A stretch of 57,049 bases of DNA, from assembly GCA_012512265.1 (NCBI GenBank), contig JAAZEM010000053.1, positions 1 to 57,049 on the forward strand. Reading direction: 5' to 3'. The notes under the pieces were generated by a model. The model saw only the letters and a program-made list of their open reading frames with translations, was not told the DNA's origin and did not search any database. The stretch's first letter is position 1. Each line of letters begins with the position of its first letter. The stretch is from Armatimonadota bacterium (GTDB lineage Bacteria > Armatimonadota > JAAZEB01). A program made the translations under genes and the position numbers. This document shows positions 33,801 to 42,396 of this stretch, one piece after another.

Positions 33801-35623
33801 GCGCGGAGCATCTCCAGCCGGTCATCGCCATACGCCAGGTTGTAGGCGGCCAGCTCGCCCTGGAACGAGGGTTCCGAGAGAGTGCCCGTGACCTCGCCCC
33901 GCACGTGCGCCTCTCCCCTTAGCTTCTCGACGTTGAAACGTCTCGCGAGCGCCGTCACATCCACTTCGGTGGCGGCAACCTGGAGCTGGATGCCCCCTTC
34001 CAGCTGGATGCTTCCGTGGGCCGTCAAAAGCGCCTCGGGAGTGCGCGCGTGTGCTCCGTGCACCTCCACGCGTCCGTCGCCATAGGTGCAATCCGCCTGA
34101 ACGGCAGTGACCTGCCACTCCTTCCAGCCGGCGTCCGTCACGTCGACGCGAGCATGAACCTTCGGCGCCGCGCCCACCCCGCTCGCCTCAAAATCGGCGC
34201 TGACCGTGCCAGACGGGGCGTTCTCTCCCAGGCGTTCCCGTAGGTTGATCTCGTCAAGGCGGATGCCCCGAAGCGCGCCCCGGAAGGCGTATCGGGGTTC
34301 CTTGCCCTCCAGGTGCAGAGAGCCTCTCGCGCTGACCGTGCCGCCGGCCACCTTCGCGGTCACGGTGTCAATCTCAAGCTGCTTCAGGCCGGCCACGCGC
34401 GCCTCGACATGCAGGTCCGATAGCGTCGCTTCCGGGCGCGTCACCGAAGTCAGGTCGAAGCCAACCGTGGCAGAGGGAGCGGTGACTGGCCCGGCGACGG
34501 AGACGCGCACATTGTCGATGCGCCCCAGACGCACGTCGGGGAGGGGAGGAAGCCCGGGCACCAGCTCGCGAACATCCGCTTCCTCGATCCCCGTCGCCAT
34601 CAGCTGAGCGCGCACCCAGGGCTTCTGGAAGCCCGAAACAGTCGCCGTGCCGCTGAGCCGGAGCTTCCCGGCCGTGATGCGCAAGTCGTCGGCGGTCACC
34701 ACGTCGGGAGAAACCTGGAAAGTGCCATCTAGGTCACTCACCGGTTGTGAGAGCTGGGGAACGCGCAACGCCGCGTCGCGCACCTTCACGCGCCCGTGAT
34801 AGTCTGCCAGCTTGCCGGCCTCGATCAGGGCCGAAACGCGGGCATCGACCAGGCCTCCCTCGGGGGTCACGGGGAGCTTTACCTGCGCAGGCACGTAGGC
34901 CAGCCAGGGCTTGATCTGGACGCCCTGGAGATCCGCCAAGACCGAATACGCCTGTCGCTCGGGATCGACGGTGGCATGGACGGCGACACTCGCGAGCCGA
35001 CCTGTATCACCGCGTGCCCGGAGAGAGACGGCGTAGAGGGGGAAGGCGCGCCCGTCGAAATCGACGTCGATGCCGGTCAGGTGATGGGTGAGGGGCCCGC
35101 CGCGCACCTGGTGGTCCTCGAAAACGACGGTGCCATTGCGGATTGCCACGGTCGCGAGGAAGCGCTGGGGCCGGGCCTCTTTGGGGGGCTTGCTGGGTTT
35201 CGAGAGCTCCTCCGCGATCTCCTGGAGGTTGAACCGTCCCTTGCGGTCGCGCGAGACGAAGAGCCAGGGGCGCTCCAGCTCGATGCGCTCGATCGCTTCC
35301 AGGGGGGGCACGCCCTGATGGAGAACGGCATCCAGCGAATAGCGCACGCGCGCGCGCGTGACCCGCGCCAGCACGCCGTTGGAGAGCTTATCCGAGCGGG
35401 CGACAGCGAGGTCATGCACCTCGAGCCCGGTCCAATAGTTGCCCTTGATCTGCCCGATGCGGACTTCACGCCCAAGTGCGGCGGTCAGCTGCGCCTCGAG
35501 GACTTGAGGAAGGTGGGCCCAGGTGTGCTGGAACTGAGCGGCCAGCCACAGGAGAAGGATCACACTGAGGATCGCCGGGGGTGTCAAGATGATAAAGGAG
35601 GTATACCCCACTCGGCTCCTCAT
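30899..35623 (-). CDS. tamB: TamB/AsmA-like envelope protein
   Basis: A 1574-residue protein. One N-terminal transmembrane helix (SFIILTPPAILSVILLLWLA) anchors it in the inner membrane. A very long, repetitive beta-rich region follows (units such as GTVSARGSLHLEGKEP and LRLSGTATVSG). The C-terminus is TamB/DUF490-like: VNVSTAYFRIKEGEVAFEM, QVQVEFEATPYLENDQVWSL and a terminal phenylalanine (LGLEAGFQF). AsmA/TamB-type proteins form hydrophobic grooves that carry phospholipid between the membranes and help outer-membrane protein assembly. Start at 35623: GGAGG six bases upstream; an alternative GTG at 35638 has no site. It is driven by a good promoter 150 bases upstream and precedes the ECF sigma and bamA genes. 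In length it exceeds E. coli TamB (about 1260). Confidence 0.85.
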   Translation of the reverse strand: MRSRVGYTSFIILTPPAILSVILLLWLAAQFQHTWAHLPQVLEAQLTAALGREVRIGQIKGNYWTGLEVHDLAVARSDKLSNGVLARVTRARVRYSLDAVLHQGVPPLEAIERIELERPWLFVSRDRKGRFNLQEIAEELSKPSKPPKEARPQRFLATVAIRNGTVVFEDHQVRGGPLTHHLTGIDVDFDGRAFPLYAVSLRARGDTGRLASVAVHATVDPERQAYSVLADLQGVQIKPWLAYVPAQVKLPVTPEGGLVDARVSALIEAGKLADYHGRVKVRDAALRVPQLSQPVSDLDGTFQVSPDVVTADDLRITAGKLRLSGTATVSGFQKPWVRAQLMATGIEEADVRELVPGLPPLPDVRLGRIDNVRVSVAGPVTAPSATVGFDLTSVTRPEATLSDLHVEARVAGLKQLEIDTVTAKVAGGTVSARGSLHLEGKEPRYAFRGALRGIRLDEINLRERLGENAPSGTVSADFEASGVGAAPKVHARVDVTDAGWKEWQVTAVQADCTYGDGRVEVHGAHARTPEALLTAHGSIQLEGGIQLQVAATEVDVTALARRFNVEKLRGEAHVRGEVTGTLSEPSFQGELAAYNLAYGDDRLEMLRANVQGDLNQVRIEECRGLYLPAQLGGVEVTLHNPRAGAEAEIEATGAVVGIDLGRLCKRFNLEGDWGGIVDVEELAITGPLNDLRIEAFLTARDLRGAGYGIDYVSGRVVAGIDGAVEVPQEDPVTVRTGESEVQLWGTLSAERQLDLMVATAEGKSLRVEDIHAFDPSVVALKSRLGMELHVTGPVTAPQIKDGDLRVHELVVNGNTFGPGSGKVHISKESVRVDHFVLIGGQKDAEAGRREQYEVNGTVWPREDLDITAAVVAAPIAKLMDLGRVPPPPFPVEGRLTALIKVKEGEPRPLVSVTRLDVTDGRVGPQPVETLTVEGIELNKDDLVVSKLTVALPGGTTLMGEGRASLAANGPIQFNVDAEEIDLALVQPWVSLGQEIGGTGKLHLQVSGTLNEPVVVGRVDARSPRYGNFQIDAIGADLSFRDHVARVTNLLVEKAGYSASGYAELPVDWEEKRVAPDAAIRAQVRVDKQSLNALTLFTPRIVEISKDGYASAILDVGGTLADPKLNGSVEVQCNALVVGNPRPGGEPERALMLRGLDAVLRVEDERIVIEHVNVASAAKPKELEESGTLGKLLRALRASRGATTDRGKAGGEPEALKTPEALQLTGTISLNRFLPDQFDLKLVAKEFEFWERNLSGRFQEELAFRLNGAVAIRDRWPSPLVSGALELQRARVDVQKYQAPKEVPPPREPLAINPRFALTVKSREAEVLAARTKAYANASLAIRGSLNEPQIEEGSVDLVRGGVNVSTAYFRIKEGEVAFEMDPRHGLSALGQIELATHLRGKNPRTGKEESFAVEAHVAIDMPNAPEEQVQVEFEATPYLENDQVWSLLMRKDVLEGIVAGRTDASVEDALKREAANLVATALQPSLVEPVERAVAEMLGLNEFSIRASFEEPVEVQVGKHLVKGLRVSYTRAVSAREARYTFKVDYEVLNGVSFSWMTDQQSNRTLGLEAGFQF

Positions 35624-35776
35624 GCGTCTCCTCCCCACGTGACCGCTTGATCCAGGAGAAACCTTCGGCGCATTCAGACCTGCCTACTCCCAACAGGGCG
35701 AGACAGACAGGCTAGGCACTGCGGCGCCCCGAGACCGCCCCGCCAGCAGGTGCATGAGCCAGGTATCCCAGGCGTT

Positions 35777-35806
35777 ATTGTATCACGGAGATGAAAAGAG
35801 CGTCAA
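35777..35806 (-). promoter_or_regulatory. Promoter of the tamB-like gene
   Basis: Minus strand: -35 TTGACG (35806-35801), 18-base spacer, -10 TACAAT (35782-35777), with TGn directly before the -10. Transcription would start near 35770. It leaves a leader of about 147 bases, with GGAGG just before the ATG at 35623. Otherwise the 325 bases from 35624 to 35948 hold only the hairpin at 35875-35921; no gene is visible there. Confidence 0.7.
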
Positions 35807-35874
35807 GGATTGGATCCGCTGGCCGGGGCCCCGGAGGCGCGGGGTGCTCGTGGAAGGATACGCGGGAGATGCGT

Positions 35875-35921
35875 GCCGGCGGGCCCACCCCTGCGGATTC
35901 CGGGGAGGTGGACCCGCCGGC
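35875..35921 (-). terminator. Hairpin after the BON-SRPBCC gene
   Basis: GCCGGCGGG (35875-35883) and CCCGCCGGC (35913-35921) pair perfectly, and inner CCCACCCC/GGGGAGGTGG extends the stem imperfectly. On the minus strand it begins 28 bases after the stop at 35949. No T-tract follows. Confidence 0.5.
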
Positions 35922-35948
35922 CGTCTTCCAATGCACGGCGAGGGGGCT

Positions 35949-37118
35949 CTACGACGCCCGGACCTCCTCGCGCGTCACCCGCTCGCCGTGTGCGGTCGTC
36001 TTCCCGCGCTCGATCAGCGACTTGAGGCGCACCAGGTCCGCATCCATCTGGCGTACCGGGTTGGCTCCCAGGAGGGAGGTCAACGCATGACCCACGGCGC
36101 CTGCAGGCGGGTTGTAGCACATCTGGATATGCACCCGGGTGGTACCCCGGCCCGTCTCCTCGAACCAAACGCTCCCGGAGTTGGCGATCTCCGAGCCGGG
36201 CAGACTCTTCCAGGAGATGCGCCGGTTCTGCTGCACCCGCGTGATGACGGCCTCCCAGGAGACACCGATGCCGAGCGGGCCGTCGGCCTCCCAGCGCCAC
36301 ACGCCGCCCTCTCCCTGGCTCACGCGGCGGATGTGCTGCATGAAGCGGGGGAAGTTCTCGAAGTGGCGGAAGAAATCAAACACCTCATCCACCGGCGCCT
36401 CGATCTCGATGGCGTTCTGAATCCGAATCGCTGCCGGTGTAGACCACACTCCGAAGATCTGTCGCATCGGCATGTTCAACGCCGCCCGTAGCCCGAGCAG
36501 CGCGCCCAGGCCCGCCAGGATGCTCCCGGCCGTATCGCGCCGCCCCGCGCCATACCCGGCCAGGGCAATAGACGCGCCACCAAGCGCGACCCGCGTCGCC
36601 GGCGCCATGCGTCGCTGGAGGATGTCAGGAACCATGCCCGGCCGGGGTCTCCCCCCTTGAAGGCTCGGCATCTCTGCCGGGTTCTCGCCCACCTCCAGCC
36701 GGTTCTCCACCTGGCGCACTCCAGGCACCCCCTGCAACGCTCGCAGGAGTGGCTCCACCTCGCGTTCCAGGATATATCCCGAGACAATCAGCGTGCCGTC
36801 GGTGCTATCGACCGAGATGGCGCGAGGATGTGAGACGACGCGACCCAGCACGGCACGTGCCCGCGCCTTGATCTTCTCGGGCGATAGGTCTTCTTCACGC
36901 CGGAGACGAGAGCGGGTGGCAGCGAGCATGCCCTGCGCGCGGTTGGCCACATCGCGCGCGATCACGCCCGTCGCGTCAGTGGTCACACGGCCTGCGCGGA
37001 CCATCTTGTCGCGCACCATTGCGCGGCGACGGCGGCCTTGAGCGGGATCGAGCAGGAACATCGTTGTGGCGCCGGCCGCGAGAGCGCCGATTGCCGTTGA
37101 TGCATTCTTCCAATTCAT
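35949..37118 (-). CDS. Membrane-associated BON-SRPBCC fusion protein
   Basis: A 389-residue protein. A short hydrophobic N-terminus (AIGALAAGATTMFLLDP) precedes a basic stretch. A BON domain at about 80-143 (VVSHPRAISVDSTDGTLIVSG) is likely phospholipid-binding. A hydrophobic segment at about 185-230 (LGGASIALAGYGAG, AGSILAGLGALLGLRAALNM) follows. The C-terminal SRPBCC/polyketide-cyclase-like lipid-binding domain spans about 240-385 (IEIEAPVDEVFDFFRHFENF, ISWKSLPGSEIANSGSVWFE). Proteins of this build occur in environmental bacteria and may handle lipids at the membrane. Start at 37118: GGAG seven bases upstream. The frame runs to 37238 but the extra part is implausible. Convergence with the tamB promoter region suggests independent transcription. 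Exact function unknown. Confidence 0.7.
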   Translation of the reverse strand: MNWKNASTAIGALAAGATTMFLLDPAQGRRRRAMVRDKMVRAGRVTTDATGVIARDVANRAQGMLAATRSRLRREEDLSPEKIKARARAVLGRVVSHPRAISVDSTDGTLIVSGYILEREVEPLLRALQGVPGVRQVENRLEVGENPAEMPSLQGGRPRPGMVPDILQRRMAPATRVALGGASIALAGYGAGRRDTAGSILAGLGALLGLRAALNMPMRQIFGVWSTPAAIRIQNAIEIEAPVDEVFDFFRHFENFPRFMQHIRRVSQGEGGVWRWEADGPLGIGVSWEAVITRVQQNRRISWKSLPGSEIANSGSVWFEETGRGTTRVHIQMCYNPPAGAVGHALTSLLGANPVRQMDADLVRLKSLIERGKTTAHGERVTREEVRAS

Positions 37119-37352
37119 ATGCTTTCTCCGTTGGCTAGGATCTGCCGGCCGATCCCACGGCTCACGGCAGGGCGCCCGACCCGCGATACAGCCGGATGCG
37201 CCGTGCCCCTCATACCCAATCCGCGCGCACGCCATCACATCGGCGCTTCCACGCCCGAAACCGGTCGCGCCAGGAGGGAGACGGGGTGCACTTGCCGAAT
37301 GGTAGCGCCAATGGCACGACTCATGGCTCTAGCACTGGAATGGCACCCCCGC

Positions 37353-37901
37353 ATGGGTGCATGCTTCGTGATTCGATTCTCATGGAATGCGCGCGTCGAG
37401 AATCCGATCGAGCGAGTGAAGAGCATTCCAGCCAGCGATCGCGAGTATGAACCGGAGCGCCGGCGCTGGTGGATCGCGGCTCGACATGTGACTTTCCTGG
37501 CGTCTCTGTTTGAAAACTGGCAGGAGGAGAGCGCGCTGCTGGCTGGTAGCCAGCCCGACACCTTCTCAACGGTGATGGAGGGGGTGTTGCGCCAGCGGGT
37601 TCTCGAGGCGGTGGAGGGCGTGCTCGACGCTTCCCCGGCAATCTCGGGCGATGCCATTCTCACGGCGCTGGGAGAAGCCGTCGCGTGTTGGCTGGAGGAG
37701 TGGCGTCAGGCAGCGCCGGATGCCGCGGCATCGCTGAGCTCTGCACGCCTGGCCGAGGTACGCGCCACCGCGTCGAGGTTACGCCGAGATCTGCCCGGCT
37801 GGGTGCTCCGTGCTGCCTTCGCCAGCGAGTTCCTCGCGCCCGGAGCGTTACTGTCGCGGGAGGATGGGTATCCTCCCGCGGAGGAGTACGACCCGTCGTA
37901 G
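37353..37901 (+). CDS. Small protein with a HARP-like N-terminal motif
   Basis: A 182-residue protein from the ATG at 37353; the start is weak because no clear ribosome site precedes it, and GTG at 37368 is an alternative. The first 60 residues (FVIRFSWNARVENPIERVKS, then YEPERRRWWIAARH) resemble the HARP-type motif found in front of SNF2 helicases (hydrophobic strand, then K-x-IP, then YDPExxxW). Here it stands alone. The rest is helical and acidic (LEEWRQAAPDAAASLSSARL), with no recognised catalytic motif. It is divergent from the BON-SRPBCC gene and 109 bases before the large GH13-like gene. A perfect 11-base hairpin lies inside its last codons. I do not know its function; DNA or protein binding is a guess. 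Confidence 0.5.
   Translation: MGACFVIRFSWNARVENPIERVKSIPASDREYEPERRRWWIAARHVTFLASLFENWQEESALLAGSQPDTFSTVMEGVLRQRVLEAVEGVLDASPAISGDAILTALGEAVACWLEEWRQAAPDAAASLSSARLAEVRATASRLRRDLPGWVLRAAFASEFLAPGALLSREDGYPPAEEYDPS
37855..37880 (+). terminator. Hairpin within the 3' end of the HARP-like gene
   Basis: CGCGGGAGGAT (37855-37865), loop GGGT, ATCCTCCCGCG (37870-37880): perfect 11-base stem. It lies inside the last codons, 21 bases before the stop, so it may terminate or stabilise this mRNA. Confidence 0.4.
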
Positions 37902-38010
37902 AGAGGCATCCATCGCCAGTCGCTGCCTGGTGGTAGCGCGAAGCGCTGCTTCGCAACGCCGTGAAGAGACAGATGCCTGGATCGGGCTCGTCGGGTAAGA
38001 TATCGGAGCG

Positions 38011-41000
38011 ATGACACATCTGGTGGCATCGGGTGCTGCCGGCATGAATCTGCCCGGCGTTCCCCAACTCCGCGAGGAGGAGGGGCTGCTTTTCTTCACC
38101 AACGGGATTGTCGAGCTGAGCGTGGACGCTGCAACCGGCGCATGGCTCGCCTTTGCCCGCCCAGGCGAGCCGCCCGCTCTAGGGCGTGGCTCTCCGTCCG
38201 CCGGCTGGGTCTCAATCCGCACTCCTGAAGGCTGGATGCTCCTCGATGGAGAGGCTTCGCATTGCGTTGGCTATCGGGTTGAGACGGGCACGAGCGAGAC
38301 CTTCCTCTTTGTTGCACGCCGTCAGGGCGTGTGGGAGATCTGCGAGCGCTATGGTCTGCGCCCTGGGTGTGACCTCCTCTCGCGCTCGGTTGCCTTCACC
38401 CTGTGCGAAGGCACGCCGGTGGAGGTGGATGCCGTACGCCTCTCACTTCGAGGGGTTTGCGTAGACGAGCCCGCTGGGTGCCGTTTCCTCGTGCCAGAGC
38501 GCTTTCCCCCCGAGATCGTCCCCTATGCCTCGCTGAAGCCGGAACGCGTCACCGGGATCAGCGGGCAGGCAGACCTCCTGGTGGTCGTCCATCACGAGGG
38601 CGCGCGCCGTGGAATGGCGGTGGCCTCACTCTGCCGCACCGACGTCACCTATGGAAGCGTGGTGGAGCACGAAGAGACGATCGAGATTCATCACGAGTTC
38701 CTTGCCACCCAGGAGGCTCGCCCCGGCCAAACCTTCACCTTGGGCACCCAGTATGTACGCCTGGTGGAGGGCGACCTCGATGCCACGCTCGTTGCGGCAC
38801 AGCGGATCTTTGCCCTGGCTGGCCACGGTCTGCCCGCTGATGTGCCCGCAGACGCCCCCGATTGCGTCATCTACTCGGCGCACGCGGGTGGGACGGTCGA
38901 CTCCGGCCTGCGTGATGGGAGTGGGGGCTTCCAGGGCTATGCGGCTCGCATCCCCTATCTGGCAGAGCTCGGCTTCAACACCTTTTGGATGCTTCCCTTC
39001 TGGCACGGGTCGTTTTACGCCCCCATCGCCTATGACCGCCTCGATGCCCGCCTAGGCGACGAAGCCGACCTCAAGGCGCTGGTCGACACGGCGCACCGTC
39101 ATGGCGCGCGCCTCCTGGCCGACCTCATCCCGCATGGTCCGAAGCCGGAGTCAGGCCTGGAGCAGAGCCATCCGGAATGGATCGCGCGCGACCGTGACGG
39201 CAACTTCCGCTACCGGTGGGGGTGTTACGATTGCGACTATGCCCACCCCGGGTGGCAGCAGTTCATGGCGGAGCACGCCGTGGATTGGGTCCGCCGCGCC
39301 GGCCTGGACGGCTATCGCGTCGATGTGGCACTCGGCCAGGGCGAGAACTGGCGGCCTCACGATGGCAACCGGCCGGGCAACTCGCGAGTGGGTGGGATCG
39401 TGTTGCTGGAGAAGGTGCGCCAGGCGCTGCATCAGGAGAAGGCCTCTTGCCTGCTCCTGGCCGAAGCAACGCACCCGGGGCTCTGGTCCTCTTGCGAGCT
39501 GATGTATGATTTCCCCTTTGCGTATCAGGTGGCCCCATGCGCGGTGACGATGCCGGCCGCGGAGTTCGTTCCCGCTCTGCGACGGTGGCTGCAGTGGCAG
39601 CGGGCGCTGCTCCCGGATGGCGCGCTCCTGATGCGCTACGTGGAGAGCCACGATACTGCCCGCGCGCGCCTGCTCTATGGCCCAGGGCTCACACGAGCTT
39701 TCCTCGGGCTCCTCTGCACGATCCACGGCGTGCCGATGATCTATGACGAGGGCGAGGTGGGTTTCGAGCCGTTCCTGCGCGCGCTTCTCGCCGCGCGCAA
39801 AGCCCACCCCGCGCTCACCCGGGGCGAGGCGGACTACCTAGCCGTGGAGACCAGCGCTCCCGAGGTGTGCGGCATCCTTCGCGCGCTTCCGGATGCCGCC
39901 GCCATTGTCGCCATCAACTTCAGCAGCCGGCCCGTCGTGGCGCGGCTGGCTATCGAGGAGTCAAGACTGCCGGGGAAGGTGGCGACGGGCCCCTGGCACG
40001 ATGCCTTGGGGGCCCAGGTGAAGGTGCGGCGTACGGGCACGCGCCTGTGCTTGCGCGTGCCTCTGGCGCCCTATGGAACGGCGGTTGTGGTGCCGGGCGC
40101 ACCTTCTCCCATTCCGACGCCCGTGGCCAGTCCCTCGCGGGCGGCAGAGAGCTCCGAGGGGAGAATTGAGCATCGGAACCCGCACTACCGCCTGCTCATC
40201 GACCGCAGCACCGGGTTGTTGCAGGCGCTGGAGGCGGCCGATGGCACGACACTCCTCTCCGCGATGGCGATCCGGACGGATCCGCGCGACCTCCAGGGTG
40301 GCGGCGACCGGGTGGAGTGGCAGGCCCGCCCGCAGCCCCGCTTTCGCGAGCGGAGTAGGGGATGCAAGCGCGTGCTGGAGTTTTCCGGTACGGTTTCACG
40401 AGGCCCTGAAGACGAGACACCGATTCTCCACTACACCCTGGCCTACACCCTGGACGCAACCCCGAAGGTAGCGGTAGAGCTTCGCTTGATGGCGGTCGAG
40501 GCGATTGAGGAGGTACCCGCGCTGGTGCAGACGCTGCGGCTCCCGGCGGGCGGGTGGTGGTTTGTGGAAACCCTGGAGGGGGAGATGTGCGGCGAGACGG
40601 TAGCCCGTCACACGGAGGAGGAGCCCCGCTTCACGGCGCGATACCGGCACTCGCAGCCATGGGCCCTCTGGGAAGAGCGCCTCCTTCCCCTCGCAGGACG
40701 CTTTGGGGCACGCATCCCCGGCGGGCCGGGCGTGGCCCTCGGCGGCGTAGGCGCCAGCATGCCCGGCTGGCGGCAGAACCTGGTCCTGCGGGCGCCGGCG
40801 CTCGGCGAGGAGGGCGTTGGGTGCCAGGCGGAACTGCGCTGGGGGGATGGCTGCGAGGCCCTCTCGCTCCGGGCAGGGCAGTGCATCTCTCTCCGTTTCG
40901 ATGCGGTGCTCCTGCCGGCGGGAGAGGGAGCGCCGCCGGCTCGCCCTCGTGCGCGCGTTCCCATCCTTATCGTCGAAGGACCACGCTATACCGTGGAGAA

Positions 41001-41694
41001 CGCCCACTACCGGGCCACCCTGGTGCGTAGCCGTGGCGGAGGTTTGGTGGAGTTGCGCGCGCCTGGAGGTGCATCGCTGTTGCGCGATAGCGCGATCTAT
41101 AGCGACCGGGGTCTCTACGGCGATGAGACCGACCCGGACGGCCACCGCGTGCCGATCGCCGCTACCACGCAAGGGGATACCGAGCCGGAGATGGTGATCG
41201 AGCGGGAAGAGGGGCAGTTGATCATCACGGTTGACAGCACGCTCCATCGCCCTGATGGAGGTGACGGCGCCGTGCTACGGCCAATCACCCGGGCGCGTCT
41301 TTGCTACACCTTTGATGATGGCCCGGAGATAGGTGTCACCCTCTCTCTCCTGCCGCCGGGCGTGACCGCGGAGCCGGTCTTCCTGGCACAGCGCATGCAG
41401 CTGGCCGGCGTCCAGTACTGGTACGCCGGTGACCAGTTCTTCCCCGCGTCGGAGCAGGGCGCGGATCGCGTGTGGCAATCGCGAGTGACGCCGCTATCGG
41501 CGGGCGCCTGCCTCCACTTCGTGGGCGATGGCGCGCTCACGGTGACGGACATCGAACTGTGCGAGGAGTTCGCCAACCTCTTCGTCCTCGACGAGGGCGG
41601 GGGCCACGTCAGCCTCTTCATCGCGCCCTATGATGGCACGCCGATAACCATCCGGCGCTGGATTACCTTCGGCTATCGCCTGAAAGCAGAGTAG
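38011..41694 (+). CDS. Giant GH13 alpha-amylase-like protein with flanking beta-sandwich domains
   Basis: A 1227-residue protein without a signal peptide. An N-terminal beta-sandwich region spans about 10-290. The GH13 TIM barrel is about 290-640: region I LLADLIPHG, region II GYRVDVALG with the Asp nucleophile near 437, region III LLAEATHP with the acid/base Glu near 483, and region IV YVESHD near 543. Catalytic D-E-D are present, so hydrolase or transferase activity on alpha-glucans is plausible. After a linker (PSPIPTPVASPS) come two related beta-sandwich repeats, beginning near 712 (HRNPHYRLLIDRSTGLLQAL) and 990 (VENAHYRATLVRSRGGGLVE). The start is ATG 38011, with GGAG close behind it; M12 at 38044 is possible. 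Not a known subfamily to me. Confidence 0.8.
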   Translation: MTHLVASGAAGMNLPGVPQLREEEGLLFFTNGIVELSVDAATGAWLAFARPGEPPALGRGSPSAGWVSIRTPEGWMLLDGEASHCVGYRVETGTSETFLFVARRQGVWEICERYGLRPGCDLLSRSVAFTLCEGTPVEVDAVRLSLRGVCVDEPAGCRFLVPERFPPEIVPYASLKPERVTGISGQADLLVVVHHEGARRGMAVASLCRTDVTYGSVVEHEETIEIHHEFLATQEARPGQTFTLGTQYVRLVEGDLDATLVAAQRIFALAGHGLPADVPADAPDCVIYSAHAGGTVDSGLRDGSGGFQGYAARIPYLAELGFNTFWMLPFWHGSFYAPIAYDRLDARLGDEADLKALVDTAHRHGARLLADLIPHGPKPESGLEQSHPEWIARDRDGNFRYRWGCYDCDYAHPGWQQFMAEHAVDWVRRAGLDGYRVDVALGQGENWRPHDGNRPGNSRVGGIVLLEKVRQALHQEKASCLLLAEATHPGLWSSCELMYDFPFAYQVAPCAVTMPAAEFVPALRRWLQWQRALLPDGALLMRYVESHDTARARLLYGPGLTRAFLGLLCTIHGVPMIYDEGEVGFEPFLRALLAARKAHPALTRGEADYLAVETSAPEVCGILRALPDAAAIVAINFSSRPVVARLAIEESRLPGKVATGPWHDALGAQVKVRRTGTRLCLRVPLAPYGTAVVVPGAPSPIPTPVASPSRAAESSEGRIEHRNPHYRLLIDRSTGLLQALEAADGTTLLSAMAIRTDPRDLQGGGDRVEWQARPQPRFRERSRGCKRVLEFSGTVSRGPEDETPILHYTLAYTLDATPKVAVELRLMAVEAIEEVPALVQTLRLPAGGWWFVETLEGEMCGETVARHTEEEPRFTARYRHSQPWALWEERLLPLAGRFGARIPGGPGVALGGVGASMPGWRQNLVLRAPALGEEGVGCQAELRWGDGCEALSLRAGQCISLRFDAVLLPAGEGAPPARPRARVPILIVEGPRYTVENAHYRATLVRSRGGGLVELRAPGGASLLRDSAIYSDRGLYGDETDPDGHRVPIAATTQGDTEPEMVIEREEGQLIITVDSTLHRPDGGDGAVLRPITRARLCYTFDDGPEIGVTLSLLPPGVTAEPVFLAQRMQLAGVQYWYAGDQFFPASEQGADRVWQSRVTPLSAGACLHFVGDGALTVTDIELCEEFANLFVLDEGGGHVSLFIAPYDGTPITIRRWITFGYRLKAE

Positions 41695-41799
41695 GAGAGG
41701 GCTGGTGCCACTCCCCTCGAAGGGATCTTCGTCCTCCAGCACGGCGAGACACGCTCGCCGCTGGCGTGGTGGCGCGGTGGAATGAAGGGTGGCGAGTAG

Positions 41800-42396
41800 A
41801 TGAGACCTGACTGGAACAGGTGGGTGCGGCGAGGCCGATGGGCACTTCTGGGATCGCTCGCCTATCTCGGGCTCAACGTGCTCGAGGTGGTGCTCGGCTC
41901 CTATCGCGACCGCACCGGCATGGCCGATTGTGCCATCATCCTGGGTGCCGCAGTGTGGCCGGGAGAACGCCCCTCGCTGACGCTGCGGGCGCGCACCTGG
42001 CGCGGTGGTGAAGTCTACCGGGCCGGCTACACACGCCACCTTATCCTGACAGGAAGCGTAGGGAAGCACCCTCCCGCGGAGGCCGAGGTGATGCGCCGCC
42101 TCCTCACCGCGTGGGGTGTGCCCGCCGAGGCGATGGTCCTCGAGGATCAGGCGAAGACCACCGCCGAGAGCGCACGCCTGTGCGCGGAGATCATGCGCCG
42201 GCGCGGGTGGGAGAGCGCGCTGATTGTGAGCGATCCCTGGCACACGCCGCGCGCTGCGCGGCTTTTCCGGCGCGAGGGAATCCGCGCGCTCCCTTGCCCC
42301 GCGTTTGATAGCCCCACCTGGACGCGTCTTGGAAAGCGCCTCTACTACACTCTCCGGGAGGCAGCGATCCTGGCGAGCCGGCGCTTCCTCTCATGA
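41800..42396 (+). CDS. DUF218 / ElyC-SanA-YdcF family protein
   Basis: A 198-residue protein with an N-terminal hydrophobic helix (ALLGSLAYLGLNVLEVVLG), then the DUF218 domain. Family markers are CAIILGAAVWPGERPSLTL, LILTGSVG, AEAEVMRRLLTAWGVP, the DQAKTTAESARL motif, and ALIVSDPWHTPRAARLFRREG. ElyC and SanA act at the inner membrane in envelope or undecaprenyl-phosphate metabolism; the reaction is not well defined. It lies 105 bases after the GH13-like gene, and its stop overlaps by six bases the stop of the convergent polysaccharide deacetylase. The ribosome site (AAGGGT about nine bases upstream) is modest. Confidence 0.85.
   Translation: MRPDWNRWVRRGRWALLGSLAYLGLNVLEVVLGSYRDRTGMADCAIILGAAVWPGERPSLTLRARTWRGGEVYRAGYTRHLILTGSVGKHPPAEAEVMRRLLTAWGVPAEAMVLEDQAKTTAESARLCAEIMRRRGWESALIVSDPWHTPRAARLFRREGIRALPCPAFDSPTWTRLGKRLYYTLREAAILASRRFLS

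Noticed and set aside
32114..33922. A 602-codon plus-strand frame opposite the tamB-like gene
   Set aside because: Same antisense shadow effect; its product has no recognisable features and the tamB frame continues cleanly through it.
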